Source: DAOTWA01 sp963702935
GTDB lineage: Bacteria > Chloroflexota > Anaerolineae > Anaerolineales > Anaerolineaceae
Length of the DNA stretch: 64,000 bases
Direction of reading: 5' to 3'
Assembly: GCA_963702935.1 (NCBI GenBank)
Contig: OY969772.1
Location: forward strand, 1,426,001 to 1,490,000
Under the pieces are notes generated by a model, which saw only the letters and a list, made by a program, of their open reading frames with translations, did not search any database and was not told the origin of the DNA. Every line of letters begins with the position of its first letter. Within the stretch, counting starts at the first letter, position 1. Position numbers and translations under genes: made by a program. Positions 16,649-25,487 of the stretch are shown here, piece by piece.

Positions 16649-18118
16649 ATGGAATATGAAGCTGTAATCGGATTGGAAGTTCACGCGGAGCTGCGCACGC
16701 ACTCTAAGATGTTCTGCGCCTGCCCGGTGGTGGATTCTACGCAGGCGCTGCCCAACACGTCCGTCTGCCCGGTGTGCGCCGGGATGCCGGGCGTGCTGCC
16801 GGTGGTCAACCAGCAGGCGGTAGAATTCGGCATCCGCGTGGGGCTGGCCCTGGGCTGCACTATCGCGCATACCAGCATCTTCGCGCGCAAGAACTATTTC
16901 TATCCAGACCTGCCCAAGGGTTACCAGATCTCGCAGTACGAGGAGCCCCTGGCGGTCAATGGCCTTTTGCCCATCCGCACCAGCGCCGGCGAGAAGGTCG
17001 TACGCGTTCGCCGCGTGCACCTGGAAGAGGACGCCGGAAAGCTGACCCACGTGACCCGCGACGGCCAGTCCTTCTCCCTGGTGGACCTCAACCGGGCGGG
17101 CCTGCCCCTGCTGGAGATCGTCTCCGAGCCGGACATGCGCAGCTCAGAAGAGGCGATTGCCTACGCCACGGCCCTGCGCGACATCCTGCGCTATTTGGGG
17201 GTGAATTCCGGCGACATGGAAAAGGGTGTGATCCGCTTCGAGGCCAACACCTCCATCCGCCCGCTGGGCAGCGCCGAGCTGGGCGTGCGCACGGAGGTCA
17301 AGAACCTCAACAGCTTCCGCGCCCTGCAGCGCTCGATCGACTACGAGATCAAGCGCCAGACCGGGCTGGCCGAGCAAGGCCAGGCCATCCGCCAGGAGAC
17401 CCTGGGCTGGGACGTGGAAAAGGAAGCCACCTTCTCCCAACGCGGCAAGGAGGAAGCCCACGATTACCGCTACTTCCCCGAGCCGGACCTGCCGCCCCTG
17501 GTGGTGGACCCGGAATGGATCGAGCGCGTGCGCGCCGCGCTGCCCGAGCTGCCGCGCGCCCGGGCGCTGCGCTTCCAGCAGCAGTATGGGCTGAGCGAAT
17601 ACGACGCTGGCTTGCTGGTGGACGAGCGCGCCGTGGGCGATTATTTCGAGCAGGCCGTGGCTTCTACGCCGGAGGTCTCTCCCAAGGCGCTGGCCAACTG
17701 GGTCACCGGCGACCTGTTCAGCCTGATGAACCAGAATAACACGCCCATCGAGGCCCTGCGCGTGCAGCCCGCCGGCCTGGCCGGCCTGGTGCGCTTGCTG
17801 GGCCAGGGCGAGATCAACACCACCACCGCCAAGGCCGTGCTGGCGGACATGTTCAGCAGCGGGCAGAGCGCCCAGGAGATCATCGCTGCGCGCGGTTTGC
17901 AGCAAATCTCAGACGGCGACACGATCGCCGGGCTGGTTGAGCAGACCCTGGCGGCCAACCCGCAAGAGGTCTCCGGCTATCTGAACGGCAAAGAGACCGT
18001 CTCGCGCTGGTTCTTCGGGCAGGTGATGCGCGCGGCGGGCGGCAAGGCCAACCCGCAGGTGGTGCAGGCCGAGCTGGAGCGCCAGCTCGCAGCGCTCAAG
18101 GAAGCCCATCAGGCGTGA
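16649..18118 (+). CDS. gatB: Asp/Glu-tRNA(Asn/Gln) amidotransferase subunit B
   Basis: The tRNA-binding and kinase-like subunit of GatCAB, 489 residues. It opens EAVIGLEVHAELRTHSKMFC with the Cys/His metal site and CPVCAGMPGVLPVVN, continues FYPDLPKGYQISQYE and HLEEDAGKLTH, and ends in the YqeY-like tail domain. ATG 16649 is preferred over TTG 16646. It sits 5.8 kb from gatC, separated from the gatCA cluster by other genes and a 180-bp repeat-bearing gap, so it may have its own promoter. Confidence 0.95.
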   Translation: MEYEAVIGLEVHAELRTHSKMFCACPVVDSTQALPNTSVCPVCAGMPGVLPVVNQQAVEFGIRVGLALGCTIAHTSIFARKNYFYPDLPKGYQISQYEEPLAVNGLLPIRTSAGEKVVRVRRVHLEEDAGKLTHVTRDGQSFSLVDLNRAGLPLLEIVSEPDMRSSEEAIAYATALRDILRYLGVNSGDMEKGVIRFEANTSIRPLGSAELGVRTEVKNLNSFRALQRSIDYEIKRQTGLAEQGQAIRQETLGWDVEKEATFSQRGKEEAHDYRYFPEPDLPPLVVDPEWIERVRAALPELPRARALRFQQQYGLSEYDAGLLVDERAVGDYFEQAVASTPEVSPKALANWVTGDLFSLMNQNNTPIEALRVQPAGLAGLVRLLGQGEINTTTAKAVLADMFSSGQSAQEIIAARGLQQISDGDTIAGLVEQTLAANPQEVSGYLNGKETVSRWFFGQVMRAAGGKANPQVVQAELERQLAALKEAHQA

Positions 18119-18168
18119 AGCTTTCAAAATGTAACGATTGCAAGGTCAGAATATAGAGCTTTATCATC

Positions 18169-18197
18169 TTGACTCTATCGCCTTTCTCAGTTATCTT
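18169..18197 (+). promoter_or_regulatory. Sigma-70-type promoter of glutamate dehydrogenase leader
   Basis: TTGACT (18169-18174) and TATCTT (18192-18197) are 17 bp apart. The predicted start near 18204 leaves a leader of ~180 nt that contains an intrinsic terminator (18272-18307) before the gene. An 8-codon frame (MTGKRSKQ) begins at 18204 but has no clear ribosome site. Confidence 0.6.
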
Positions 18198-18271
18198 AAG
18201 GATATGACAGGCAAGCGGAGTAAACAGTGAAAAACTGGATTATCCAGCGTAAACCTGTAGACACAGACCGA

Positions 18272-18307
18272 AAGCGGGCACTCCTCCGAGATGCCCGCTT
18301 ATTTTTT
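18272..18307 (+). terminator. Intrinsic terminator or attenuator before glutamate dehydrogenase
   Basis: An AGCGGGCA/TGCCCGCT 8-bp stem with an 11-nt loop is followed by TATTTTTT. It lies 154 nt past gatB and 74 bp before glutamate dehydrogenase, downstream of a good promoter. It may therefore be either the gatB terminator or a conditional stop inside the dehydrogenase leader. A further hairpin (18311-18346) follows it. Confidence 0.75.
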
Positions 18308-18381
18308 CGGTTCTCATATCCGCCGGTCGGGTAGACCTGCGGAGAACATAAACTCTCATCTCTTTGCATAGGAGAAAAAAC

Positions 18382-19668
18382 ATGGCCGTCACTACCAATG
18401 CTTTTGAAATGGCACAGCGCCAGTTCGACCACGTGGCCGACCTGCTCAAGCTGGACCCGCAGGTTGCTGAAATCCTGCGGTGGCCGGCGCGCGAATACCA
18501 TTTCCACATCCCCGTCCGCATGGACGATGGCACCATCCGCGTGTTCGAAGGCTTCCGCGTGCAGCACAACGACGCCCGTGGTCCGAACAAAGGCGGCATC
18601 CGCTTCCACCCTTCGGAAACCGTGGATACGGTGCGCGCCCTGGCCATGTGGATGACCTGGAAATGCGCTGTTGCCGATATTCCTCTGGGGGGTGGCAAAG
18701 GCGGCGTCGTCATCGACCCGGCCACGTTATCGGTAGGGGAGAAAGAGCGCTTGTGTCGTGGTTTCATCGGCCAATTGTGGCGTAACATCGGGCCACGCCA
18801 GGACGTGCCGGCTCCCGACGTAGGCACCACCCCGCAAATGATGGGCTGGATGATGGACGAGTATTCTAAGCTGGCGGGGCAGTACACCCCCGGTGTGATC
18901 ACCGGCAAGCCCCTGGGCGGCGGCGGATCGTTGGGCCGCACCGAGGCCACCGGTTTCGGGGTGATCCACACCGTGCGCGAAGCCATGAAGCACCTCAAGA
19001 TGGATCCGCGCGAGTGCGTGGTCGCCATCCAGGGCTTCGGCAACGTGGCGCAGTACGCCGCCATCGGCTTCCGTGAGATCCTCAAGGGCAAGGTGGCCTG
19101 CGTGTCTTACTGGGACCGCGAAGACCGCACTTCGTACACCGTCAGCCATCCTGGCGGCGTGGATCCGCGCTTCCTGATGACTATTACCGACCAGTACGGC
19201 TCCATCGACAAGGGCAAGGCGCGCGCCGCCGGTTACGTCATCGAAGACGGCGACGCCTGGATCAGCAAAGAAGCCGACGTGCTCATCCCGGCGGCCCTCG
19301 AAGGCCAGATCACGGCTGAGACGGTGAACAAGATCCACGAGCGCGTGCGCCTGATCGCCGAGGGCGCCAACGGCCCCACCACGCCCGAAGCGGACGAGGT
19401 GATCAAGAGCCGCGGCATCTTCCTCGTCCCCGACTTTCTGTGCAACGCGGGCGGCGTGACCGTCTCTTACTTCGAGAGCGTGCAGAACGACATGAACTTC
19501 TACTGGACTCACGAAGAAGTCCTGGAGAAGCTGGACACCAAGATGACGCTGGCTTTCAACAGCGTCTTGGAGATGGCCGAGAAGGAAAACGTGTTCATGC
19601 GCGACGCGGCCTACATGGTAGCGATCGCGCGCGTGGTCAAGGCCATGGAGCTGCGCGGCTGGCTGTAG
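18382..19668 (+). CDS. Glu/Leu/Phe/Val-family glutamate dehydrogenase
   Basis: A 428-residue oxidoreductase that interconverts glutamate and 2-oxoglutarate plus ammonia with NAD(P)H. The glutamate-binding region is RGPNKGGIRFHPSETV, the catalytic Lys block is WKCAVADIPLGGGKGG, and the second domain is a Rossmann fold with VAIQGFGNVAQYAA. The start is ATG 18382 with AGGAG 7 nt upstream. The long leader with a terminator suggests regulation by early termination. Length and motifs fit the hexameric bacterial/archaeal type. Confidence 0.94.
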   Translation: MAVTTNAFEMAQRQFDHVADLLKLDPQVAEILRWPAREYHFHIPVRMDDGTIRVFEGFRVQHNDARGPNKGGIRFHPSETVDTVRALAMWMTWKCAVADIPLGGGKGGVVIDPATLSVGEKERLCRGFIGQLWRNIGPRQDVPAPDVGTTPQMMGWMMDEYSKLAGQYTPGVITGKPLGGGGSLGRTEATGFGVIHTVREAMKHLKMDPRECVVAIQGFGNVAQYAAIGFREILKGKVACVSYWDREDRTSYTVSHPGGVDPRFLMTITDQYGSIDKGKARAAGYVIEDGDAWISKEADVLIPAALEGQITAETVNKIHERVRLIAEGANGPTTPEADEVIKSRGIFLVPDFLCNAGGVTVSYFESVQNDMNFYWTHEEVLEKLDTKMTLAFNSVLEMAEKENVFMRDAAYMVAIARVVKAMELRGWL

Positions 19669-19713
19669 AAGGACAGTTGTCAGTGGGCAGTGGTCAGTAA
19701 ACAGTAAGCGAAT

Positions 19714-19767
19714 CCCACCTCCTCCCCTGAAATTGGGTCCTTTCAATTTTGGGGGAGGTCGGGTGGG
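19714..19767. repeat. 54-bp near-perfect palindrome
   Basis: CCCACCTCCTCCCC is mirrored by GGGGGAGGTCGGGTGGG around an inner AAATTG/CAATTT stem with a short loop. It lies between glutamate dehydrogenase and a small membrane gene. It could end transcription by structure alone, since no T-run follows. It looks like another member of the C-rich repeats of this genome. Confidence 0.5.
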
Positions 19768-19789
19768 AGTGTATTAGGGAGGAAAGCCC

Positions 19790-19987
19790 ATGCCGGTCAA
19801 CGCGGACGGGATGCGGGTTTTGCTGTACGTGAGCCTGGGGGCCATGGCGTTGCTGGCTATTCTCTACCTGCGCGGGCGGCGGCTCAGCCTGGCGGCCTAC
19901 TGTTTGTGGGGGCTGCTGGCCGTGCTCCTGCCCGCGCTGGGGCCTTTTCTGGTCATCTTGCTGCGGCCAGGCCGGCGGGATCAATAG
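19790..19987 (+). CDS. Small PLDc_N-like membrane protein
   Basis: A 65-residue protein with two hydrophobic helices (residues 9-25 and 32-57) ending in Arg-rich sequence. The layout resembles the PLDc_N (phospholipase D N-terminal/YxlE-like) family without its usual RR...W hallmark, so the match is loose. AGGGAGG lies 9 nt before ATG 19790. No partner gene is adjacent; dnaN follows after 76 bp. Confidence 0.5.
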   Translation: MPVNADGMRVLLYVSLGAMALLAILYLRGRRLSLAAYCLWGLLAVLLPALGPFLVILLRPGRRDQ

Positions 19988-20063
19988 CTACTGGCGCTTT
20001 TCGCGCTCTCGTTGTATACTTTTCCCAGACCAAAAATATTAAAAAGCAGGAGAGGGCCCGTCT

Positions 20064-21194
20064 ATGAAGGTAACCGTCTCACAACAAAACCTGGCGCACG
20101 GACTGAGTATCGTTTCGCGCGCCGTTTCTCCGCGCAGCACGCTGCCCGTTCTGGCCAACGTGCTGGTCGCAACGGACGAGGGCCGTCTGCGCCTGTCTGC
20201 CACGAACCTGGAGCTGGGAATCACCTGTTGGATCGGCGCGAAGGTCGAGGAGGAAGGCTCCACCACCGTGCCCGCCCGCACCTTTAACGATCTGGTCAGT
20301 ACCCTGGCTCCCGATCCGGTGAGCCTGTCGCTCAACGCGCGCACGCAGACGCTCAACGTGCGCTGTGGCACCTCCACCACGGACATCAAAGGCATCGACG
20401 CCCAGGAGTTTCCGCCCATGCCGGTGCCGGATCTGTCCGATGGCATTCAAATCAACGTGGTCGACTTCAAGGAGATGATCCAGCAGGTGGCGTTTGCCGC
20501 CTCTGCCGATGAAGCCCGCCCCGTGCTGACCGGCGTGCTGCTCACCGTCAGCGGCAGCGAGGTCACCATGGTGGCGACCGACGGCTTCCGCGTTTCGGTG
20601 CGCAAGGCCAGCCTTTCCAGCCCGGCCTCTCATCCCTTCAAGGCCATCGTCCCGGCGCGCGCGCTCAGCGAGCTGGCGCGCATCGCTGCGGACGGCGAGG
20701 AAGCCATCACCATGATGATGCCCTCCGGGCGCGGCCAGGTGATCTTCCACATGAAGGACGTGGAGATCGTCTCGCAGCTCATCGACGGCAACTTCCCGCC
20801 TTACGAGCAGATCGTGCCGCGCGCCTTCAAGACGCGCACCGTGCTGTCTACCTCGGCGCTGCTCAAGGCCTGCAAACAGGTGGAGATCATCGCCCGCGAA
20901 GGCACCAACGTCACGCGCCTCAACATCGAGCCGGGCGGTGAGCTGAAGCCCGGCACGGTCGAGATCTCGGCCCAATCCGAAGAAACCGGCTCGAGCGAGA
21001 TCGTGCTCGACGCCTCTATCGAAGGTTCTTCCCTGCTGATCGCCTTCAACGTGCGCTTCTTGCGCGAGGTGTTGGAGGCCATCAAGACGCCCAACGTGGC
21101 GCTGGAGACCAGCGCGGCCAACAGCCCCGGCATGATCAAGCCCGTGGGGGACGAGAATTACCTGCACGTGATCATGCCTATGCACTTGGGATAA
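20064..21194 (+). CDS. dnaN: DNA polymerase III beta subunit (sliding clamp)
   Basis: A 376-residue clamp that encircles DNA and tethers the replicative polymerase. The three-domain repeat is recognisable: KVTVSQQNLAHGLSIVSRAV (domain I start), FKEMIQQVAFAASADEARP (domain II) and the C-terminal YLHVIMPMHLG tail. An AGGAG lies 13 nt upstream of ATG 20064. It is followed with no gap by a PEP/pyruvate-binding protein. dnaA is not in the window; two parS sites lie 3.4 kb downstream of its stop. Confidence 0.95.
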   Translation: MKVTVSQQNLAHGLSIVSRAVSPRSTLPVLANVLVATDEGRLRLSATNLELGITCWIGAKVEEEGSTTVPARTFNDLVSTLAPDPVSLSLNARTQTLNVRCGTSTTDIKGIDAQEFPPMPVPDLSDGIQINVVDFKEMIQQVAFAASADEARPVLTGVLLTVSGSEVTMVATDGFRVSVRKASLSSPASHPFKAIVPARALSELARIAADGEEAITMMMPSGRGQVIFHMKDVEIVSQLIDGNFPPYEQIVPRAFKTRTVLSTSALLKACKQVEIIAREGTNVTRLNIEPGGELKPGTVEISAQSEETGSSEIVLDASIEGSSLLIAFNVRFLREVLEAIKTPNVALETSAANSPGMIKPVGDENYLHVIMPMHLG

Positions 21195-23522
21195 ATGGCC
21201 CTGCTTCCGCCTGCCTCCGACCGCCTGCTGACCGTCTTTCTGACGCTTAACCAATACCCCACCCTCAGCGCGCGTATGCGTGTGCGCATGCGCAACGAGA
21301 TGTTCAGACAGGGTATCATCGCCCCTCACGCCTTCGAGAAGGAAGTGCGCGAGCAGGCCGTCCTGTCGCAGGAACGGGAAGGGCTGATCAATCCCTTCGC
21401 AGAAGAGCCGCCCGACATCTGGGATGCGCGCCTGAATATGGTGCGCGACCAGCTCACTGACCTCCATTTCAGCCAGCGCTGTTCCTACGAAACTTTGCAA
21501 GAGATCGTGAACGCGGTGCTCGGCGAACGGGGAGTCAGCACGAACGACCAGATTCTCTCGATCAACCCCGAATTAGCCCCTCAGGATCTGCTCTTCGAGC
21601 AGGCCATGATCATCGAAAAGATGCCTCCGCAGGAGCGCACCCGCCTGGAAGCGCGCCTGAGCGAATCCAAGGTGGTGCTGATCCGCAGCATGATCAGCGA
21701 CCAGTTGCGCTACATCAATATCGCCAAGGAGTGGTTCACCGTCTCAGACCTGGCCGAGCTGCGCCGGCGCAAGATCGGCCACGGACGCATCGGCGGGAAG
21801 GCCGCCGGCATGTTGCTGGCCGCCCGCATCGTCTGGCAGGTCGGAGACGAAACCCTCCGCAATAGCATCCGCGTGCCCGACTCCTACTTCATCGGCTCCG
21901 ACTTGATGTACAGCTTCATGTCCATCAACAACCTGGTGCATTGGAACGACCAGAAATACAAGCCCGAAGCCCAGATGCACGCCGAATATCCGGCTCTGCT
22001 GCGCGATTTCGAAGCGGGCGAATTTCCGCCGGACGTGCTGGACAAGCTGCAAACCTTGCTGGTCAACGAGGAGAAGCAGCCCTTGATCGTGCGCTCTTCC
22101 AGCCTGCTGGAGGATAATTTCGGCACCTCTTTCGCCGGTAAATACGATAGCTATTTCTGCCCTAACCAGGGCACCCTGAAGGAGAACCTGGTCTCCCTGA
22201 CCCGGGCCATCGCGCGGGTGTACGCCAGCACCATGAATCCCAATGCCCTGCTCTACCGGCGCAGCAAGGGCTTGCAGGATTACGACGAGCGCATGGCCAT
22301 CCTCATCCAGCCCGTGCAGGGGCGCTACTTCGGACAGTATTTGCTGCCGGATGCGGCGGGAGTAGCCTTCAGCCGCAACCTGTACCGCTGGTCGCCGCAG
22401 ATCCGCCGCGAAGACGGCTTCCTGCGCCTGGTGTGGGGCATGGGCACGCGCGCCGTCGACCGCGTGGGCAACGATTATCCCCGCCTGGTGGCGCTCAGCC
22501 ACCCCACCCTGCGGCCCAACTCTGCCCCACAGATGATCCGGCGCTACTCGCAGCAGTTCGTGGATCTGATCGACTTGCAAGCCAACGCCTTGCGTACCCT
22601 GCCGATACACGAGGTGCTGACCTCGCAATACCCGCCGCTGCGCTACCTGGCCCAGGTGGAAGAGGACGGCTATTTCAGCTCGCTGCGCACCACCTTCATC
22701 GAGGAGGACCCCCAGCGCCTGGTGCTGACCATGGACGACCTGCTGCGCCGCACGCCTTTTGCCGAGCGCATGCGCCAGATCCTGCACCTGCTGGAACGCC
22801 AGTACCACTCGCCGGTGGACATGGAGTTCACCGTGCAAATCATCGAGCCGCTCTCTGCGCATCCCGACGTGATCATCTCGATCCTGCAATGCCGCCCGCA
22901 GAGCTACCTGCAAGACGAGCCGGAGACGCTCCTGCCGGCCACATTGGACCCCAAGGACATCGTCTTTTCCACCCATTACATGGTGCCCAACGGGGAGGTG
23001 CGCGGCATTCGCTACGTGCTGTTCGTGCAGCCCGAGGAGTATTTCGCCTTGCCCACCGCCGCGGCGCGCGCCGAGCTGGGCCGGGCCATCGGGCAGCTCA
23101 ACGCCGCCCTGGCGGGGAAACCCTACATCTGCGTCGGGCCGGGGCGCTGGGGCACCTCCAACGCCGACCTGGGCATTCACATCAACTACGGGGACATCTA
23201 CAATACGCGGGCGCTGGTCGAGCTGGCCGGGCCGGGCATCGGCACCGAGCCGGAGCCCAGCCTGGGCACCCACTTCTTCCAGGATCTGATCGAGGCGCAA
23301 ATCTATCCGCTGGCCATCTATCTGGATCGGGCCGACACGGTCTTCGAGCGCAAATTCTTCTACGACACGCCTAACTGCCTGGAGCAGTTCATCCCGGCGG
23401 ACGAGCAATTGAGGGCCTGCCTGAGGCTGATCGACGTGGAATCGTTCCGCGCCGGGCAGCGCTTGAGCCTGGTGATGGACGACGGGGAGAGCCAGGCGGT
23501 GGCGTATCTGGAGAAGAAGTAG
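21195..23522 (+). CDS. PEP/pyruvate-binding domain protein (PpsA/PpdK N-terminal type)
   Basis: A 775-residue protein that starts directly after the dnaN stop (TAAATG). The first ~190 residues are helical and unassigned. The ATP-grasp-like PEP/pyruvate-binding domain follows, with GGKAAGMLLAARIVWQ, VRSSSLLEDNFGTSFAGKYD and the CRPQSYLQDE end. The swivelling phospho-His domain and the C-terminal TIM barrel of PEP synthase are absent, so it is not a complete synthase or dikinase. Such stand-alone proteins are of unknown function, possibly phosphotransferases. Confidence 0.82.
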   Translation: MALLPPASDRLLTVFLTLNQYPTLSARMRVRMRNEMFRQGIIAPHAFEKEVREQAVLSQEREGLINPFAEEPPDIWDARLNMVRDQLTDLHFSQRCSYETLQEIVNAVLGERGVSTNDQILSINPELAPQDLLFEQAMIIEKMPPQERTRLEARLSESKVVLIRSMISDQLRYINIAKEWFTVSDLAELRRRKIGHGRIGGKAAGMLLAARIVWQVGDETLRNSIRVPDSYFIGSDLMYSFMSINNLVHWNDQKYKPEAQMHAEYPALLRDFEAGEFPPDVLDKLQTLLVNEEKQPLIVRSSSLLEDNFGTSFAGKYDSYFCPNQGTLKENLVSLTRAIARVYASTMNPNALLYRRSKGLQDYDERMAILIQPVQGRYFGQYLLPDAAGVAFSRNLYRWSPQIRREDGFLRLVWGMGTRAVDRVGNDYPRLVALSHPTLRPNSAPQMIRRYSQQFVDLIDLQANALRTLPIHEVLTSQYPPLRYLAQVEEDGYFSSLRTTFIEEDPQRLVLTMDDLLRRTPFAERMRQILHLLERQYHSPVDMEFTVQIIEPLSAHPDVIISILQCRPQSYLQDEPETLLPATLDPKDIVFSTHYMVPNGEVRGIRYVLFVQPEEYFALPTAAARAELGRAIGQLNAALAGKPYICVGPGRWGTSNADLGIHINYGDIYNTRALVELAGPGIGTEPEPSLGTHFFQDLIEAQIYPLAIYLDRADTVFERKFFYDTPNCLEQFIPADEQLRACLRLIDVESFRAGQRLSLVMDDGESQAVAYLEKK

Positions 23523-23525
23523 GGG

Positions 23526-23720
23526 GAAGGGGTCAGTGGACAGGGGGCAGTTTCCAGTGGCCAGAATAATAGAATAAATGTTCTATTAATGGCTGCCAGA
23601 AGGGGGGATTTTAGATTGCTGATTGCTGATTTTTCTATTGTGGACAGCGAACAGTCGCCAGGGTGACTGAATCCTACGATCGGTTGGCTGCTGCTCACTG
23701 TCCACTGAATACTGTCCACG
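23526..23720. repeat. Intergenic stretch of GTGG(A/T)CAGT-type repeats
   Basis: The 200-bp gap between convergent genes contains GTCAGTGGACAGGGGGCAG, a GATTGCTGATTGCTGATTT segment and CTCACTGTCCACTGAATACTG. These are the same short repeat words as at 53461-53600 and 58228-58270. I see no gene here. Confidence 0.55.
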
Positions 23721-23722
23721 GG

Positions 23723-24511
23723 TCATAAGGATGGCGCCGAGGGTGCGGGCAAGAGAGTCTCTCGCGGCTCGTGGCGAATCAGGTACCAGAGGATGCCTGC
23801 GTTAATCAGGCCGAAGACTACCACCACGCCTTCGATCGGCCAGTATCCCCAGCCGATCCCGCCCAACAGCACCACCGTGGCGTCGATCACGGCGTGCCAC
23901 AACACGGCGGCCACGTACCACAGCGCATTGTGGCGGATGAAGGCCTGCAAGACGATCAGCGTGAAGGTGATCTGGGTCAGGATAGTCGCGGCGCGCTCCA
24001 CCGCCCCGGCCAGGGGCAGGTCCCAGGAGGTGGCGAAGTAGGCGGTTACCTGTTGAGCGGTGAGTGGGTCCAGGTTCTGGATGCCCTGGGCGCGCCACAC
24101 CAGCATGGTGGCGAAGCTGGCCAGCACGGGCAAGCCCACGAGCAGAATGCTCTCGATGCCCCCGTGGCCGATGCCCAGGGCCACCGCCGGCTTCCAGGAG
24201 CGGGCCTGATCTTTGAGGAAGTAGAAGGCGATGGCGCGCGCCGTCTCCTCGAAGAGTCCGGCCAACAACCCCAGGAGCACGGCGTTGAAGAGGACGCGAT
24301 AGGCCGCGCCGGGCGCGGGCAGCGTTCCCGCTGTGAAGAGCGCGGTCAGCCAGGAGAGGAAGGGGATGTGCAGGGCTTGCGCGCCCACGAACACCAGGGC
24401 CCCGATGCCGACCAGCTTCCAGGAGCTGTGATACTTGCGCACGAACCAGATTCCCAGCAGGATGGGGCAGAAGATCTCAAAAAGGATGGCGATGGGAAAA
24501 GTAATCAACAT
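23723..24511 (-). CDS. YhfC-family intramembrane metalloprotease
   Basis: A 262-residue multi-pass membrane protein of the CAAX-protease-like YhfC family. The expected membrane-embedded catalytic groups are present: EETARAIAFY (about residue 90), GIGHGGIESILLVG, and a late His/Asp pair in LWHAVIDATV. Some eight hydrophobic helices are visible. AAAGGAGA lies 7 nt before ATG 24511. It is the last gene of a minus-strand series after an ABC transporter, separated from the permease by the 217-bp gap that carries two parS sites. Confidence 0.82.
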   Translation of the reverse strand: MLITFPIAILFEIFCPILLGIWFVRKYHSSWKLVGIGALVFVGAQALHIPFLSWLTALFTAGTLPAPGAAYRVLFNAVLLGLLAGLFEETARAIAFYFLKDQARSWKPAVALGIGHGGIESILLVGLPVLASFATMLVWRAQGIQNLDPLTAQQVTAYFATSWDLPLAGAVERAATILTQITFTLIVLQAFIRHNALWYVAAVLWHAVIDATVVLLGGIGWGYWPIEGVVVVFGLINAGILWYLIRHEPRETLLPAPSAPSL

Positions 24512-24580
24512 GCTATTCTCCTTTTACGTTCTTGAGCCTTGCGAAGGCTCGTTCCAGGCGGTTCAGCCCTCGCAAGGCTG

Positions 24581-24596
24581 TGTTCCACGTGGAACA
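24581..24596. other. parS centromere site 1
   Basis: TGTTCCACGTGGAACA is a perfect 16-bp palindrome identical to the parS sequence used by chromosomal ParB in pseudomonads and within the bacterial parS consensus (TGTTNCACGTGNAACA). ParB loads here to form the partition complex with ParA/SMC. Chromosomal parS sites cluster near the replication origin. Confidence 0.85.
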
Positions 24597-24691
24597 TGGC
24601 ATCGTCTTGCCAAGCCTTGCGAAGGTTGGCTTTGGGCGCTTCGGCCCTCGCAAGGCGAGTGAGTCTCAAGACTCCACCTTCGCAAGGCTTG

Positions 24692-24707
24692 TGTTCCACG
24701 TGGAACA
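24692..24707. other. parS centromere site 2
   Basis: A second perfect TGTTCCACGTGGAACA, 111 bp after the first in the same gap. Flanking bases (CAAGGC before, TGGTATCGTCTTGC after) are shared with site 1, so the pair arose by local duplication or is kept as a tandem ParB loading zone. Confidence 0.85.
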
Positions 24708-24728
24708 TGGTATCGTCTTGCAAGGCTG

Positions 24729-25487
24729 TTAGAGTTCTTGCCTTCTGAATATCAGCCAGGCGGCCAGGCCGGCGGCGACGATCAGGCCCAGGCTGAGCGC
24801 CAGGGCCGCCCAGCCCGGCTCCCCGCCGGAGAGCGCCATCTGCCCGCCCCAGGTCAGCAGGTAGTCGGGCAGGTACTTCCCCAGCGTGGGGAACGCGCCC
24901 AGGCCGCCCAGCACGACCAGCGCGGCGAAGCCCAGCCCACCCGCCACGGCCTGCGAGCGGCTGATGACGCTGAAGCACACGGTCAGCGCCGCGTAAACCA
25001 TCAGGTAGACCAGCATCAGGGCGTTCAGCCCCAGCCAGGCAGACACGTCGAGGGGGCCAAACAGCAGCAGGGTGTAATAGTACGCGCCGGCCCCGGCCAG
25101 CAGCAGGCTGATGGCGAAGTTCAAGCCCAGGGCGGCGACCTTGGCCGCCAGGAAAGCGGAGCGCGGCAGCGGCTTACACAGGATCATGGCGGCCGTGCCC
25201 TTGTCCTTCTCCTGCGCCACGCTGCCCATGGAGAGCAGCAGGGCCAGCAGGATGCCGAACTGGCTGATGTTCTTGAGGTACTGGCCGACGGCGTCCGCCA
25301 GGGTGGGCGCGGGAATCACGCTGGCGATGTCTCCAATGCCGGGCACCAGCTTGAGCAGCTCTGGCGTGAACTTGGCCAGCGCCGGCGAGGCCAGCCCGAA
25401 GAAGGTGAACACCGCCGCCGTGATCAGGAAGCGGTAAGAGCGCCATTGCTCCGTCCATTCTTTGCGCAAAGCCACCAGGAAGCTCAT
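24729..25487 (-). CDS. ABC-2-type transporter permease
   Basis: A 252-residue membrane protein with six hydrophobic helices, the usual size for ABC-2/NatB/YxlG-type permeases. The cytoplasmic SVAQEKDKGTAAMILCKPLP segment between helices is the family's conserved EK.G....L..P loop. Its ATG overlaps the stop of the ATPase gene by 4 nt, so the two form one exporter. The substrate is unknown; relatives export sodium, bacitracin-type compounds or signalling molecules. Confidence 0.88.
   Translation of the reverse strand: MSFLVALRKEWTEQWRSYRFLITAAVFTFFGLASPALAKFTPELLKLVPGIGDIASVIPAPTLADAVGQYLKNISQFGILLALLLSMGSVAQEKDKGTAAMILCKPLPRSAFLAAKVAALGLNFAISLLLAGAGAYYYTLLLFGPLDVSAWLGLNALMLVYLMVYAALTVCFSVISRSQAVAGGLGFAALVVLGGLGAFPTLGKYLPDYLLTWGGQMALSGGEPGWAALALSLGLIVAAGLAAWLIFRRQEL

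Larger units (their letters stand above)
24537..24722. repeat. Repeat cluster with CCTTGCGAAGG and CCTCGCAAGG words
   Basis: The gap contains CCTTGCGAAGG at ~24538 and ~24614, CCTCGCAAGG twice, CCTTCGCAAGG at ~24679, and a ~35-bp direct duplication around each parS site. A perfect hairpin of the same word stands at 35755-35788. There is no gene. Confidence 0.6.

Noticed and set aside
24532..24732. A small protein with VFHVEH motifs at the parS gap
   Set aside because: The peptide arises from translating the parS palindrome (TTCCACGTGGAACA); there is no start signal or conserved domain.
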